A stretch of DNA of 64,000 nt from Micromonospora aurantiaca ATCC 27029 (GTDB lineage: Bacteria; Actinomycetota; Actinomycetes; Mycobacteriales; Micromonosporaceae): NCBI RefSeq assembly GCF_000145235.1, contig NC_014391.1, forward strand, positions 1,178,001 to 1,242,000. Reading direction: 5' to 3'. Both the position numbers and the translations under genes were made by a program. Below, piece after piece: positions 27,994 through 36,865 of the stretch (the stretch's first letter is position 1; the number at the start of each line of letters is the position of its first letter). The notes beneath the pieces were generated by a model. That model was given only the letters and a program-made list of their open reading frames with translations. It was not told the origin of the DNA and made no database searches.

Positions 27994-28698
27994 ATGCACA
28001 TCTCCAACGGGATCATCAACGGTCCGGTCGCCGCGATCTTCGCGGCTCTCGCCCTCGCCGCGCTCGCGTTCTGCGTGATGCGGGGCCGCGCCGACCTCGA
28101 CGACCGGCTGGCCCCGATGGCCGGGCTGGTGGCGGCGTTCATCTTCGCCGTGCAGATGCTCAACTTCCCGATCTTCACCGCCGGGGTCAGTGGTCACCTG
28201 CTCGGCGGCGCGCTGGCCGCGCTGCTCGTCGGCCCGTGGGTCGGCGCGCTCTGCGTCGCCGTGGTGCTCATCGTGCAGGCGCTGGTCTTCGGTGACGGCG
28301 GGGTGGCGATGCTCGGCCTCAACATCACCAACATGGCGCTGCTCGGCACCGCCGCCGCGTACCTGCTGATCGCGCTCCTGCTGCGCGTACTGCCGCGTAC
28401 CCCGGCCGGGCTGGCGGTCACCGCGTTCGTGTCCGCGCTGGTCAGCGTGGTGGTCGCGTCCCAGGGCTTCGTCCTCCAGTACTGGCTGGGCGGCACCACC
28501 GACCTCGGCGGCAACCTCACCGGCCTGGCCGGCACCATGGCCTTCGCCCACCTGCTCATCGGCATCGGCGAGGGCCTGATCACCGCGACCACGGTGGTCA
28601 CCGTCGCGAAGGTCCGGCCCGACCTGGTGTACGCGCTGCGCGCCCTCAAGCCGGTCACGCCGGCTCCCGCCGTCCCGGTCGCCGGAGGTGCCCGATGA
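27994..28698 (+). CDS. cbiM: ECF transporter metal-binding S component CbiM/NikM
   Basis: The 234-residue integral membrane protein selects Ni2+ or Co2+. With the ATG at 27994 the protein begins Met-His-Ile; in NikM/CbiM structures the free N-terminus and His2 coordinate the metal, so this start is preferred over the GTG 15 bases upstream. A further conserved ligand, His68, sits in GVSGHLLGG. Six or seven helices follow. Start of a cbiMNQO operon with ATGA coupling to cbiN. The adjacent Nur-like palindrome suggests nickel. Confidence 0.9.
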   Translation: MHISNGIINGPVAAIFAALALAALAFCVMRGRADLDDRLAPMAGLVAAFIFAVQMLNFPIFTAGVSGHLLGGALAALLVGPWVGALCVAVVLIVQALVFGDGGVAMLGLNITNMALLGTAAAYLLIALLLRVLPRTPAGLAVTAFVSALVSVVVASQGFVLQYWLGGTTDLGGNLTGLAGTMAFAHLLIGIGEGLITATTVVTVAKVRPDLVYALRALKPVTPAPAVPVAGGAR

Positions 28699-29132
28699 GC
28701 AAGCGTCACTGGCCGTTCCTGCTCGGCGGCCTGCTGGTGGCCCTGGTGCTGGCCGGCGTGGTCAGCAACTACGCCTCCTCGCACCCGGACGGCCTCGACT
28801 CGTCGCTGCTCAAGGGCTGCACTGTGAACGCCGACGACGAGATCACCGGCGGCAGCTGCCCGGCCCAGCAGGCCAAGGACCACGAGCTGGCGGACAGCCC
28901 GCTGGCCGACTACGGCGTACGCGGGATCGGCAACGACTTCCTGTCCACCGGCCTGTCCGGCGTCCTCGGTGTGCTGCTCACCTTCGCGCTCGGCGGCGGC
29001 CTGTTCTGGCTGGCCCGCCGCCGCGGCCCCGCCACGCCCGCCGCGCCCGCCGGCCCCGCCGCGCCTGACACGACCACCGCGAGCGCCGACCCGGTGGACG
29101 ACGCAGCGACCCCGTCCACCGGCACCCGCTGA
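28695..29132 (+). CDS. cbiN: ECF metal transporter small component CbiN/NikN-like (PDGL domain)
   Basis: A 145-residue protein with two helices (FLLGGLLVALVLAGVV near residue 8; GLSGVLGVLLTFALGGGLFWL near residue 86) flanking an extracytoplasmic loop with PDGLDSSLLKGC, the PDGL(E) signature of CbiN/NikN-type subunits needed for metal loading. The Ala/Pro-rich cytoplasmic tail is not conserved. ATGA overlap with cbiM; 2 bp before cbiQ. Confidence 0.88.
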   Translation: MSKRHWPFLLGGLLVALVLAGVVSNYASSHPDGLDSSLLKGCTVNADDEITGGSCPAQQAKDHELADSPLADYGVRGIGNDFLSTGLSGVLGVLLTFALGGGLFWLARRRGPATPAAPAGPAAPDTTTASADPVDDAATPSTGTR

Positions 29133-29134
29133 CC

Positions 29135-29901
29135 ATGGGCGCCGGGCACGCGCACGTCCTCTACCGCGAGTCCGGCTCGCCGGTGCACCGCCTCCCGCCG
29201 GAGGTGAAGATCGCCGCGATGGTGCTGTTCACAGTCGCGGTGGTGGCGACGCCCCGGGAGGCGTACTGGGCCTTCGGCGGCTACGCGCTCCTGGTCGCCG
29301 TGGTGGCCGCGCTGGCCCGGGTCGGCCCGCGCTGGCTGCTCAGCCGGGCGCTGATCGAGCTGCCGTTCGTGCTGTTCGCGTTCGCCCTGCCGTTCCTCGG
29401 GGCGGGGGAACGGGTCGAGGTGGCAGGGCTCGCCCTGTCCGTGGACGGGCTGCACGGCGCGTTCAACATCCTGGCGAAGGGCACGCTCGGCGTACTCGCG
29501 TCGCTCCTGCTGGCGGCGACCACGACGACGCGTGACCTGCTGCTCGGCCTGGACCGGCTGCGGTGCCCGCAGATCCTCACCCAGATCGCCACGTTCATGC
29601 TGCGCTACCTGGAGGTGCTCGTCGGCGAGGCCCGCCGGATGCGGGTGGCGCGGGTGTCGCGCGGCGACGACCCGCGGTTCCTGTGGCAGTTGCGCGGCTT
29701 CGCGGCCGGCGTCGGCGCGCTGTTCCTGCGCGCGTTCGAGCGCGGCGAGCGGGTCTACCTGGCGATGCTCTCCCGTGGCTACACCGGCCGGATGCCGGCG
29801 GTGTGGCAGGGGGCCGGCGCGGCCACCGCCGGCCAGTGGGCGGCCGCCGCGACGGTGCCGGCGATCGCGGCCACCATCGCCGCCGTCGCGCTCGTCCTGC
29901 A

Positions 29902-29905
<4 letters not shown>
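29135..29905 (+). CDS. cbiQ: ECF transporter transmembrane T component CbiQ
   Basis: A 256-residue coupling subunit with about six helices. The two coupling helices carry the Ala-Arg-Gly-type motifs RRMRVARVSRG and RVYLAMLSRGY that contact the ATPase. SPVHRLPPEVKI at the N-terminus is typical. Overlaps cbiO by ATGA. Confidence 0.93.
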
Positions 29906-30663
<758 letters not shown>

Positions 30664-30706
30664 CCCGGCCCTCGTCCCTCTCGCCCTTCCCGCCCTCCTC
30701 CGCCGC

Positions 30707-30774
30707 GATCTTGCACTTTCCGTCCGCGTATTTCGGGGCAAAAGCCGCACGCGCGGGGCGGCAACTGCAAGATC
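30707..30774. repeat. GATCTTGC extragenic inverted repeat, copy 3 (68 bp)
   Basis: It begins GATCTTGCACTTTCCG and ends GCAACTGCAAGATC. It is one base longer than copies 1, 2 and 4, and lies 43 bp after the cbiO stop. Confidence 0.75.
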
Positions 30775-30884
30775 ACGTCGCCCAGGGGTGAGTGCGGCGG
30801 GAGTGGAACGTGATGGGTGTGTCGGGGGCGTTTTGACACCCGTGGTGTTCCACTCGGGCGTGCCCGGCGCTCGCAGCGCTCGGT

Positions 30885-30951
30885 GATCTTGCCGTTGCGG
30901 CCCCGGAGATGTCGTGAACGCCGTGGATGCCGGGGCGGAAGGTGCGAGATC
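30885..30951. repeat. 67-bp GATCTTGC extragenic inverted repeat, copy 4
   Basis: It begins GATCTTGCCGTTGCGGCCCC and ends GGGGCGGAAGGTGCGAGATC, with one change in the terminal arm. It lies 110 bp from copy 3, so the four copies form two close pairs. Confidence 0.72.
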
Positions 30952-31054
30952 GCGGTGTTTGGGGGTGGGTGGGCGGAGGTTCCTCGTTCGGCTGGCTGCT
31001 GTGGCGAGCGCCTCCCGTTATGCGAGATTGGCGTTCCGCATGGTGGGAGCGGTG

Positions 31055-31106
31055 GAGATCTTGGTAGGAAAGGGCCCTTATAGGGGCCGTTTGGTACCAA
31101 GATCTC
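31055..31106. repeat. 52-bp hairpin repeat (GAGATCTTGGTA arms)
   Basis: Perfect 12-bp arms GAGATCTTGGTA/TACCAAGATCTC enclose a 28-nt centre that contains its own palindrome AAGGGCCCTT. It differs from the 67-bp family and is likely another extragenic mobile or REP-like element. Confidence 0.7.
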
Positions 31107-31111
31107 GCCGA

Positions 31112-31150
31112 GGGCGGGGCGGGGCGGGGCGGGGCGGGGCGGGGCGGGGG
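31112..31150. repeat. GGGGC pentanucleotide tandem repeat
   Basis: Six uninterrupted GGGGC units plus partial units run directly up to the stop codon of the convergent gene at 31151. Such a tract could form G-quadruplexes and is prone to length change. Confidence 0.85.
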
Positions 31151-32239
31151 TCAGGGCACGGGGGTTGGGTGGGGGGTGGGGCGGGCTGCTCTTGCGGCTG
31201 TGCGCAGGCGCAGTAGGCCCGCCGCCACCGCGCCGGCGCCTGTCGCCAGGCCGACCACCACGAGCACCCGGACCAGCACGGCCGGGCCGGCGGCCGGGGG
31301 GATCGCGCGGGACAGCGCGGCCAGGTTCGTCGCCCCGGCGAACAGCGTGAGGCAGGCGCCGGCGAGCGCCAGCACGAAGTCGGCGGCCGGGCGGCGGGCC
31401 AGCGCGTACCCGCCCGCGGCGAGCGCGCCGAGCCCGGTGAGCAGCGTCCACACCTGGCCGGTGACCAGTTCGGCGAGCGTTCCGCCGACGCCGGGGGTGC
31501 CGGTGTCCAGCGCGCGGGCGACTGTGAGCGCCACTGTCGCCGCGCCGCCCAGGGCGAGCAGGGCGCCGACCGCGCGCAGCGCCCGCACCCCGGCGGCGGT
31601 GCCACCGGGCGCCAGCCCGGCCGCGCCGATCAGCAGGAAGCCCAGCGTGGCGGCCACCCACCAGGGGTACGGGTCGGGCGGCGGCACCCAGTCCAGCGTG
31701 CCGCGTACGGCTCCGGTGGTGTCACCGGCGCGCAGCGGCACCGCCCAGTCGCGTACCCGGTGCTCCCGGTCCGGGTCGGCGGCGACGGCGGCCGGCGGAG
31801 CCTCCTCCCGCCACAGCGTGCGCTGGTCGTGCCAGCGGGCGGTGGGGCCGTCGTCGATCCGCCGCCAGTCGGGCGCGGCGGCCGGGTTCGCCTCGGCCGG
31901 CAGCCGGGTCTCCCCGGCCAGCGTCCGGTTCAGGTACGAGGCGGGGGAGCGGGTGTTCTCGTACACGCCGCCCGGGCCGATGCGCAGGTACGGCTCACCG
32001 GAGTAGCCGAGCACTGTGACCTCGGCGCCGGTGTCGTTCGTCAGCTCCAGCCGCGCGCCGGCCTCCACCATGCGCGCGGTGAGCCCGGGGCGGTCGGGGT
32101 CGACGCCGCTGATCGTGGCGCGGTAGTCGGTGCCGTCGGGCGCGTCCGCGCCGTGCGCGGCGGCCGGCGCGGCGAGCGTGAGCAGTGCGGTGGCCGCGAC
32201 GACGAGCACCAGCGCGGCCCGGCGCAGGGGTGCGATCAC
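31151..32239 (-). CDS. Exported multi-pass membrane protein of the redox/copper block
   Basis: The 362-residue protein has a signal peptide ending in APAAAHG, so the mature form starts near His. An extracytoplasmic domain of about 170 residues follows (GAEVTVLGYSGEPYLRIGPGGVYENT), then five or so helices from residue 195 on. A histidine at a mature N-terminus recalls CopC/YcnI copper proteins encoded nearby, but I do not recognise the family. GTG start overlapping the DsbA-like gene stop (GTGA). Last gene of a four-gene run led by the sigma factor. Confidence 0.75.
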   Translation of the reverse strand: MIAPLRRAALVLVVAATALLTLAAPAAAHGADAPDGTDYRATISGVDPDRPGLTARMVEAGARLELTNDTGAEVTVLGYSGEPYLRIGPGGVYENTRSPASYLNRTLAGETRLPAEANPAAAPDWRRIDDGPTARWHDQRTLWREEAPPAAVAADPDREHRVRDWAVPLRAGDTTGAVRGTLDWVPPPDPYPWWVAATLGFLLIGAAGLAPGGTAAGVRALRAVGALLALGGAATVALTVARALDTGTPGVGGTLAELVTGQVWTLLTGLGALAAGGYALARRPAADFVLALAGACLTLFAGATNLAALSRAIPPAAGPAVLVRVLVVVGLATGAGAVAAGLLRLRTAARAARPTPHPTPVP

Positions 32240-32952
32240 TTGCCGGCCGCCTCCACCGCCGACTTGATCCCCTCGGGGCTGCGGTCCTGGAGCTCACTGC
32301 CGTTGACCTTGATGGTCGGGGTGTCGGTCACGCCGGACTTGCTCGCCTCGTCGGTGACGTGCTCGGTCCACGACCGGTACGTGCCGTCGGAGACGCAGGA
32401 GGCGAACTCGTCCCGGTTCAGCCCGACGCCCGCGCCGATGTCGACGAGTTCGTCGTTGCTGAGCCCGGCGCCGCCCTCCGGCGGCTGCTTGGCGAAGAGC
32501 TGGTCGGTGAACTCGCGGAACTTGCCGCCCTGCGCGGCGCAGCCGGAGGCGGCCGAGGAGCGGGTGGAGTATTCAGTGGTGGAGAAGCGGTTGAGGAACG
32601 CGACCGGGTGGAACACCAGCTTGGCCTTGCCCTCGCTGACGAGCTGGTTGAGCGTCTCGCCGTTGATCTGCTGGAACTGCTTGCAGGCCGGGCAGAGGTA
32701 GTCCTCGTACAGGTCGATGGTGACCGGTCCGGTGCCGAGCACGATGCCGGTGCCGGCGTTGTTGGCCCCGGGCGGGGCGGTGAACTCGTCGGACTTCTGG
32801 CTGGAGTGCACCGCCCAGCCGATGCCACCGGCGATGACGAGCACCAGCACCGCGGCGATCGAGGTCCAGAGCGTCCGCTTGCGCCGCTTCTCCCGGGCGA
32901 TCTGCTCGCGTACGACCCGGGCCGCGTCCTTGCGCCCCTTGCGACTACTCAT
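32236..32952 (-). CDS. Membrane-anchored DsbA-family thiol-disulfide oxidoreductase
   Basis: The 238-residue protein has a basic cytoplasmic N-terminus, one helix (SIAAVLVLVIAGGIGWAV, residues about 31-48) and an extracytoplasmic thioredoxin fold of the DsbA/SCO type. Its active site YLCPACKQF gives Cys87-x-x-Cys90; the cis-Pro loop is VTDTPTIKVNG. Two further cysteines (SGCAA and ASCVSD) resemble the structural pair in actinobacterial DsbA. It likely oxidises or isomerises secreted proteins. Its ATG overlaps the MauE stop by 8 bases. Confidence 0.9.
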   Translation of the reverse strand: MSSRKGRKDAARVVREQIAREKRRKRTLWTSIAAVLVLVIAGGIGWAVHSSQKSDEFTAPPGANNAGTGIVLGTGPVTIDLYEDYLCPACKQFQQINGETLNQLVSEGKAKLVFHPVAFLNRFSTTEYSTRSSAASGCAAQGGKFREFTDQLFAKQPPEGGAGLSNDELVDIGAGVGLNRDEFASCVSDGTYRSWTEHVTDEASKSGVTDTPTIKVNGSELQDRSPEGIKSAVEAAGK

Positions 32953-33469
32953 CGGTGTCCTCCACGGTGTCGTCGCCCGCCAGCCACCCGTCCACGGAGA
33001 ACGGGGTGCGGGGCCAGATCAGCAGGAACCCGGCGAGTACCAGGAACCCGAGGTCCCGGAGGATCTCCGGGAGGTAGCTGGGCGTCTGGCCGGCGGCGAG
33101 CTGCCCGCCGCTGCCGAAACACCCGCAGTCGATGGCCAGGCCACGGGCCCAGGCCGAGGCGATGCCGGCGATGAAGACCACGAGCAGTGCCGCTGACACG
33201 CCGGCGCTGATCCGGGTGGCGAGCCCGGCGAGCAGCAGGACGCCCAGGGCCAGCTCGACGAACGGCAGCGCCGCGCCGATCACAGTGGCCACGTCGTACG
33301 GCATCACCTGGTACGCGTTCACGGCCCGGCCCGAGGCGGCCAGGTCACCGACCTTGGTGCCGCCGGCGATCAGCCACACGGCTGCCAGTCCGAGGCGGGC
33401 CGCGACGCCGAGCCAGGGCCGCAGGGCCTGCCAGCGGCCGGCCCGGGAGGGGGAGGGGGTCACAGTCAT
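32945..33469 (-). CDS. MauE/DoxX-family redox membrane protein
   Basis: About 174 residues with four helices. ARLGLAAVWLIAGGTKVGDL is the usual MauE/DoxX opening, and DCGCFGSGG gives a cysteine pair in an extracytoplasmic loop. Such proteins recycle electrons for periplasmic or exported thiol oxidoreductases, matching the downstream DsbA-like gene. The ATG at 33469 (MTVTPSP) is given; a GTG at 33487 adding six residues is equally possible. Confidence 0.85.
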   Translation of the reverse strand: MTVTPSPSRAGRWQALRPWLGVAARLGLAAVWLIAGGTKVGDLAASGRAVNAYQVMPYDVATVIGAALPFVELALGVLLLAGLATRISAGVSAALLVVFIAGIASAWARGLAIDCGCFGSGGQLAAGQTPSYLPEILRDLGFLVLAGFLLIWPRTPFSVDGWLAGDDTVEDTDE

Positions 33470-33499
33470 TCGTCGTCCGAGCGCCACGAAAGGTTCCCG

Positions 33500-34087
33500 C
33501 TATCCGGCCAGTGTGTCGCCGACGGCGTCGACCAGTTCGTCGCGGGCGCGGGCGACCCGGGAGCGGATGGTGCCCACCGGCACCCCCTCCACGTCGGCGG
33601 CCTCGGCGTACGACAGGCCGAGCAGCTGGGTGAGCACGAACGCGGAGCGCCGCTCGGCTGGTAGCCGGCGGACCAGGTCGGTGGCGCCGAGCTGGCCGGC
33701 CGGGTCCGGGTAGGGGCGGTCGGTGGCGGCCTGGGCGGCGAGCCGCGCGTCGAGCCGGCGGCGGCGCACGACTGTGCGCAGGTGGTCGGCGCAGGCCCGC
33801 CGGGCGATGCCGAGCAGCCAGGTACGCACGCTGGAGCGCCCCTCGAAGCCGGACAGCGCCCGGAACGCCCGCAGGTACGTCTCCTGGGTCAGGTCGTCCG
33901 CGCTGTCCGGGTCGACGAGCGCGGCGGCGAAGCGCCACACCTCGGCCTGGGTGGCCCGGACGAAGGCGGCCTGCGCGTCGCGGTTCCCGTCGCGGGCGGC
34001 CAGCGCCCAGCCGGTGGCCGCGTCCCGGGCAGCGTCGGGCGCCGACTCGGGGCGGTCGGCGGCGGTGTCGCGCGGGCCGGGGATCAC
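33500..34087 (-). CDS. ECF-type RNA polymerase sigma factor
   Basis: A 195-residue sigma-70 family protein with region 2 (FAAALVDPDSADDLTQETYLRAFRAL) and region 4 (FVLTQLLGLSYAEAADVEGVPVGTIRSRVARARDEL). It begins at GTG 34087; the frame extends far upstream but opposite copC/copD. It heads the sigma-mauE-dsbA-membrane-protein run, suggesting control of envelope redox functions. No anti-sigma gene sits beside it, unusual for this group. Confidence 0.92.
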   Translation of the reverse strand: MIPGPRDTAADRPESAPDAARDAATGWALAARDGNRDAQAAFVRATQAEVWRFAAALVDPDSADDLTQETYLRAFRALSGFEGRSSVRTWLLGIARRACADHLRTVVRRRRLDARLAAQAATDRPYPDPAGQLGATDLVRRLPAERRSAFVLTQLLGLSYAEAADVEGVPVGTIRSRVARARDELVDAVGDTLAG

Positions 34088-34309
34088 GTCACCCGAGGTT
34101 ACGCGGCGTACCTGGAGGGGACAGGGTCCTTCGACCCATTCCGTGGTCCCGCACACGCCGGGAACTTTTTCCGCCGGCCGTCCGACTACCCTCCCATGAC
34201 CTCCGAGCAGGCCCGGCGTGGCGCGCGCCGCCGCACCGGGTGGGCGCTCGGTCACGCCTGCCGGAGACCGGCTCGCCGGACCCGCCCCGGTTCGGGAACC
34301 ATTGCGGTC

Positions 34310-35977
34310 ATGACTGCTGCCGTACGCCGCCCGTCCCGGGTCGTCGCCGCCCGCTCCGGGGCCGTCGCCGGGCTGCTGCTCCTGCTGGTCGCCCTGCTGC
34401 TCACACCGGCCACCCCGGCCGCCGCCCACGCGGTGCTGGTGAGCAGCAGCCCGGCCGCCTCCGCCGTGGTGCCCGAGGCGCCCGCGCAGGTGGTGATCAC
34501 GTTCAGTGAGGGCGTCCGCAAGGTGCCCGGGAAGGTGCGGGTGATCGCCCCCGACGGCTCGCGGGCCGACCGGGGCGAGCCGACGTTCCAGGGCGCCGAG
34601 GTCACCATCCCGGTGGACCCGTCCGGCGGGCGCGGCACCTACCTGGTCAGCTACCGGGTCATCTCGGCCGACAGCCACCCGGTCTCCGGCGCCTTCACCT
34701 ACTCCGTCGGCGCGCCGTCGGAGCCGCCCTCCGACAGCGGCTCGGACAACCGGGCGAACCCGGTCACCGAGAACGCGGTGAAGGTGGCGAAGTACGCCGG
34801 CTACACCGGCTTGCTGCTGCTCGTCGGCCCGGCGCTGGTGCTCGCTGCGCTCTGGCCGCGCCGGCTGTCCCGCCGGGGACCGGCACGGCTGGCCTGGACC
34901 GGGCTGGGCCTGCTGGCGGTGGCCACGGTGGCCGAGGTGTGGCTCCAGGTGCCGTACGTCAACGGCGGCGGCCTGTTCGACGTGACCGGGTCCGGCCTGG
35001 GTGACGTGCTGGGCAGCGCCTACGGCACCACCCACCTGGTCCGGCTGGGTCTGCTCGCCGCGGCGGCGTTCCTGCTCCGGCCGCTGTTCGCCGGCCCGAT
35101 CGGCCGTACCGACGGGATCATCCTGGCGGTCCTCGGCGGCGCGGCGCTGTTCACCTGGCCGCTGGCCGGGCACGCGGCGGCCTCGCCCGCGCCCGCGGTG
35201 TCGGTGGTCGTGGACGCGGTCCATCTGGGCGGCATGGCCGTCTGGCTGGGCGGCCTGGTGATGCTCGCGGTGTTCCTGCTGCGCCGGGCCGACGAGCGCG
35301 AGCTGGACGCGATCCTGCCGATCTGGTCCCGCTGGGCCGCGCTCGCGGTGGCCGCGCTGCTGCTGGCCGGCACCGTGCAGGGCCTGATCGAGGTGGCCAG
35401 CATCCAGGCGCTGTTCGACACCACGTACGGCCGGCTCCTGCTCGCCAAGATCGTGCTGTTCGCGCTGGTGATCGGCGTGGCCGCGTACTCCCGGGCCCTG
35501 GTGCGGCGGCGGGTCGCCGCCGGGCGGCCGGGCGCGATGCGGCGGGCCGTGGTGGCCGAGCTGGTGATCACGGCGGTGGTGCTGGGCGTGTCGGCGACGC
35601 TCGTGCAGACCACCCCGGCGCGGACCGCCGCCGCGAACGTCGCGGGCGCCGAGCAGGGCTACTTCTCCACCACGCTGAGCAGCCCGATCTACTCGCTGGA
35701 GGTCCAGCTGGACCCGGCCGAGACCGGCAACAACTCGATGCACCTGTACGCCTACACCAAGGACAGCCGCCCCCAGCCGGTGCAGGAGTGGAAGGTCACC
35801 GCCGCGCTGCCGTCGGCCGGGATCGAGCCGATCACCGTCCCGCTGCTGCCGCTGAGCGACAACCACGCCACCGGCGAGGTCAACCTGCCGGCCCGGGGCG
35901 ACTGGCAGTTGCGCATCACCGTCCGCACGACCGACATCGACCAGGCCACGGTGACCGCCACCGTGCCGATCAAGTAA
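34310..35977 (+). CDS. CopC-CopD fusion copper-handling membrane protein
   Basis: A 555-residue protein. A signal peptide ending TPAAA puts His40 at the mature N-terminus, as in CopC copper-binding proteins; AHAVLVSSSPA and VISADSHPVSGAFTYSVG complete the CopC domain (about residues 40-140). Eight helices of the CopD domain (about 160-445) include the conserved LAGHAAASP and VHLGGMAVWLGGL. A C-terminal extracytoplasmic domain of about 110 residues follows. It binds copper outside and probably imports it. 16 bp before the YcnI gene; diverges from the sigma gene. Confidence 0.9.
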   Translation: MTAAVRRPSRVVAARSGAVAGLLLLLVALLLTPATPAAAHAVLVSSSPAASAVVPEAPAQVVITFSEGVRKVPGKVRVIAPDGSRADRGEPTFQGAEVTIPVDPSGGRGTYLVSYRVISADSHPVSGAFTYSVGAPSEPPSDSGSDNRANPVTENAVKVAKYAGYTGLLLLVGPALVLAALWPRRLSRRGPARLAWTGLGLLAVATVAEVWLQVPYVNGGGLFDVTGSGLGDVLGSAYGTTHLVRLGLLAAAAFLLRPLFAGPIGRTDGIILAVLGGAALFTWPLAGHAAASPAPAVSVVVDAVHLGGMAVWLGGLVMLAVFLLRRADERELDAILPIWSRWAALAVAALLLAGTVQGLIEVASIQALFDTTYGRLLLAKIVLFALVIGVAAYSRALVRRRVAAGRPGAMRRAVVAELVITAVVLGVSATLVQTTPARTAAANVAGAEQGYFSTTLSSPIYSLEVQLDPAETGNNSMHLYAYTKDSRPQPVQEWKVTAALPSAGIEPITVPLLPLSDNHATGEVNLPARGDWQLRITVRTTDIDQATVTATVPIK

Positions 35978-35993
35978 CGGAAGGTCCCATCTG

Positions 35994-36725
35994 ATGATCC
36001 GTCTCCGGCGCCCCGCGACGATCGCCGCGCTGACCCTCACCGCCGTCGCCACGGCTGTGCTCGGCCTGGCCGGTCCGGCCTCGGCGCACGTCACGATCAA
36101 CCCGGCCGAGGGTACGCAGGGCGGCTACGGCCGGTTCGCGTTCCGGGTGCCGAACGAGAGCGACACGGCGTCGACAGTCAAGGTCGAGGTGAACCTGCCG
36201 GAGAACGCGCCGGTCGGCTCGGTCTCCACCATGCCGGTGGCGGGCTGGACGGTGGCGGTGGAGAAGCGCAAGGTCGACCCGCCGATCGAGGTGCACGGCA
36301 GCCAGCTCACCGAGGCGGTCTCCAAGCTGACCTTCACGGCCGCGCCGAACGGCGGCGTGAAGCCGGGCGAGTTCCAGGAGTTCCCGGTGTCGATGGGCCC
36401 GCTGCCGCAGGCCGACACGATGGTGTTCAAGGTGCTCCAGACGTACTCCGACGGCAACGTCTCCCGGTGGATCGAGGAGCCGACGCCGGGCGCGGAGGAG
36501 CCGGAGAGCCCGGCGCCGGTGCTCAAGCTGGCCGCCTCGGCGCCCGCCTCGGCGGGCGCGAGTGCGCCGGCTGCCGCCGCGGCCGACGACGACGATGACG
36601 ACGACGCCGGCTCCGGCGCGGCCGTCGCCCTCGGCGTGGCCGGCCTGGTCGCCGGACTGGGCGGCCTGGCCCTCGGCGGCCTGGCGTTCGCGCGTACCCG
36701 GCGGGAGCCCGCCGCGAAGTCCTGA
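35994..36725 (+). CDS. YcnI-family (DUF1775) copper-binding membrane protein
   Basis: The 243-residue protein has a signal peptide after which the mature form begins near His32 (AHVTINPAEG), the copper-binding N-terminus of YcnI-like proteins; GWTVAVEK supplies the conserved tryptophan. An Ala/Asp-rich linker and one C-terminal helix (AVALGVAGLVAGLGGLALGGLAF) anchor it. AHV...PNES is the DUF1775 hallmark. Downstream of copC-copD in the same direction. Confidence 0.92.
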   Translation: MIRLRRPATIAALTLTAVATAVLGLAGPASAHVTINPAEGTQGGYGRFAFRVPNESDTASTVKVEVNLPENAPVGSVSTMPVAGWTVAVEKRKVDPPIEVHGSQLTEAVSKLTFTAAPNGGVKPGEFQEFPVSMGPLPQADTMVFKVLQTYSDGNVSRWIEEPTPGAEEPESPAPVLKLAASAPASAGASAPAAAAADDDDDDDAGSGAAVALGVAGLVAGLGGLALGGLAFARTRREPAAKS

Positions 36726-36739
36726 ACGTGAGCGACGCA

Positions 36740-36769
36740 CCGGCCCGGCGGAACGATCCGCCGGGCCGG
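36740..36769 (+). terminator. Terminator-like hairpin after the YcnI gene
   Basis: A perfect 13-bp stem (CCGGCCCGGCGGA/TCCGCCGGGCCGG) with an ACGA loop starts 15 bp after the stop. No U-tract follows, as usual for high-GC actinobacteria. Confidence 0.7.
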
Positions 36770-36865
36770 TCGCCGTCCCGGACGGGTGCCGCCGATATCC
36801 GGCGATCGGCCGACGCGCGTCGGTAAGGTCGGCCGGGTAGTTGGCTACCGAGAGGGACGACGCGA

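Larger units (their letters stand above)
30664..31150. other. Repeat-rich intergenic strip (487 bp) without genes
   Basis: This stretch holds two 67-68 bp GATCTTGC inverted repeats, one 52-bp hairpin and a GGGGC microsatellite. It lies between the tail-to-tail cbiO and the membrane-protein gene at 31151. No open frame here shows family similarity or a ribosome site. It seems to be a collecting point for extragenic repeats where two operons converge. Confidence 0.8.

Noticed and set aside
30664..31150. CRISPR-like array
   Set aside because: The repeats are palindromic elements of two kinds at irregular spacing, not regularly spaced direct repeats, and no cas genes are present.
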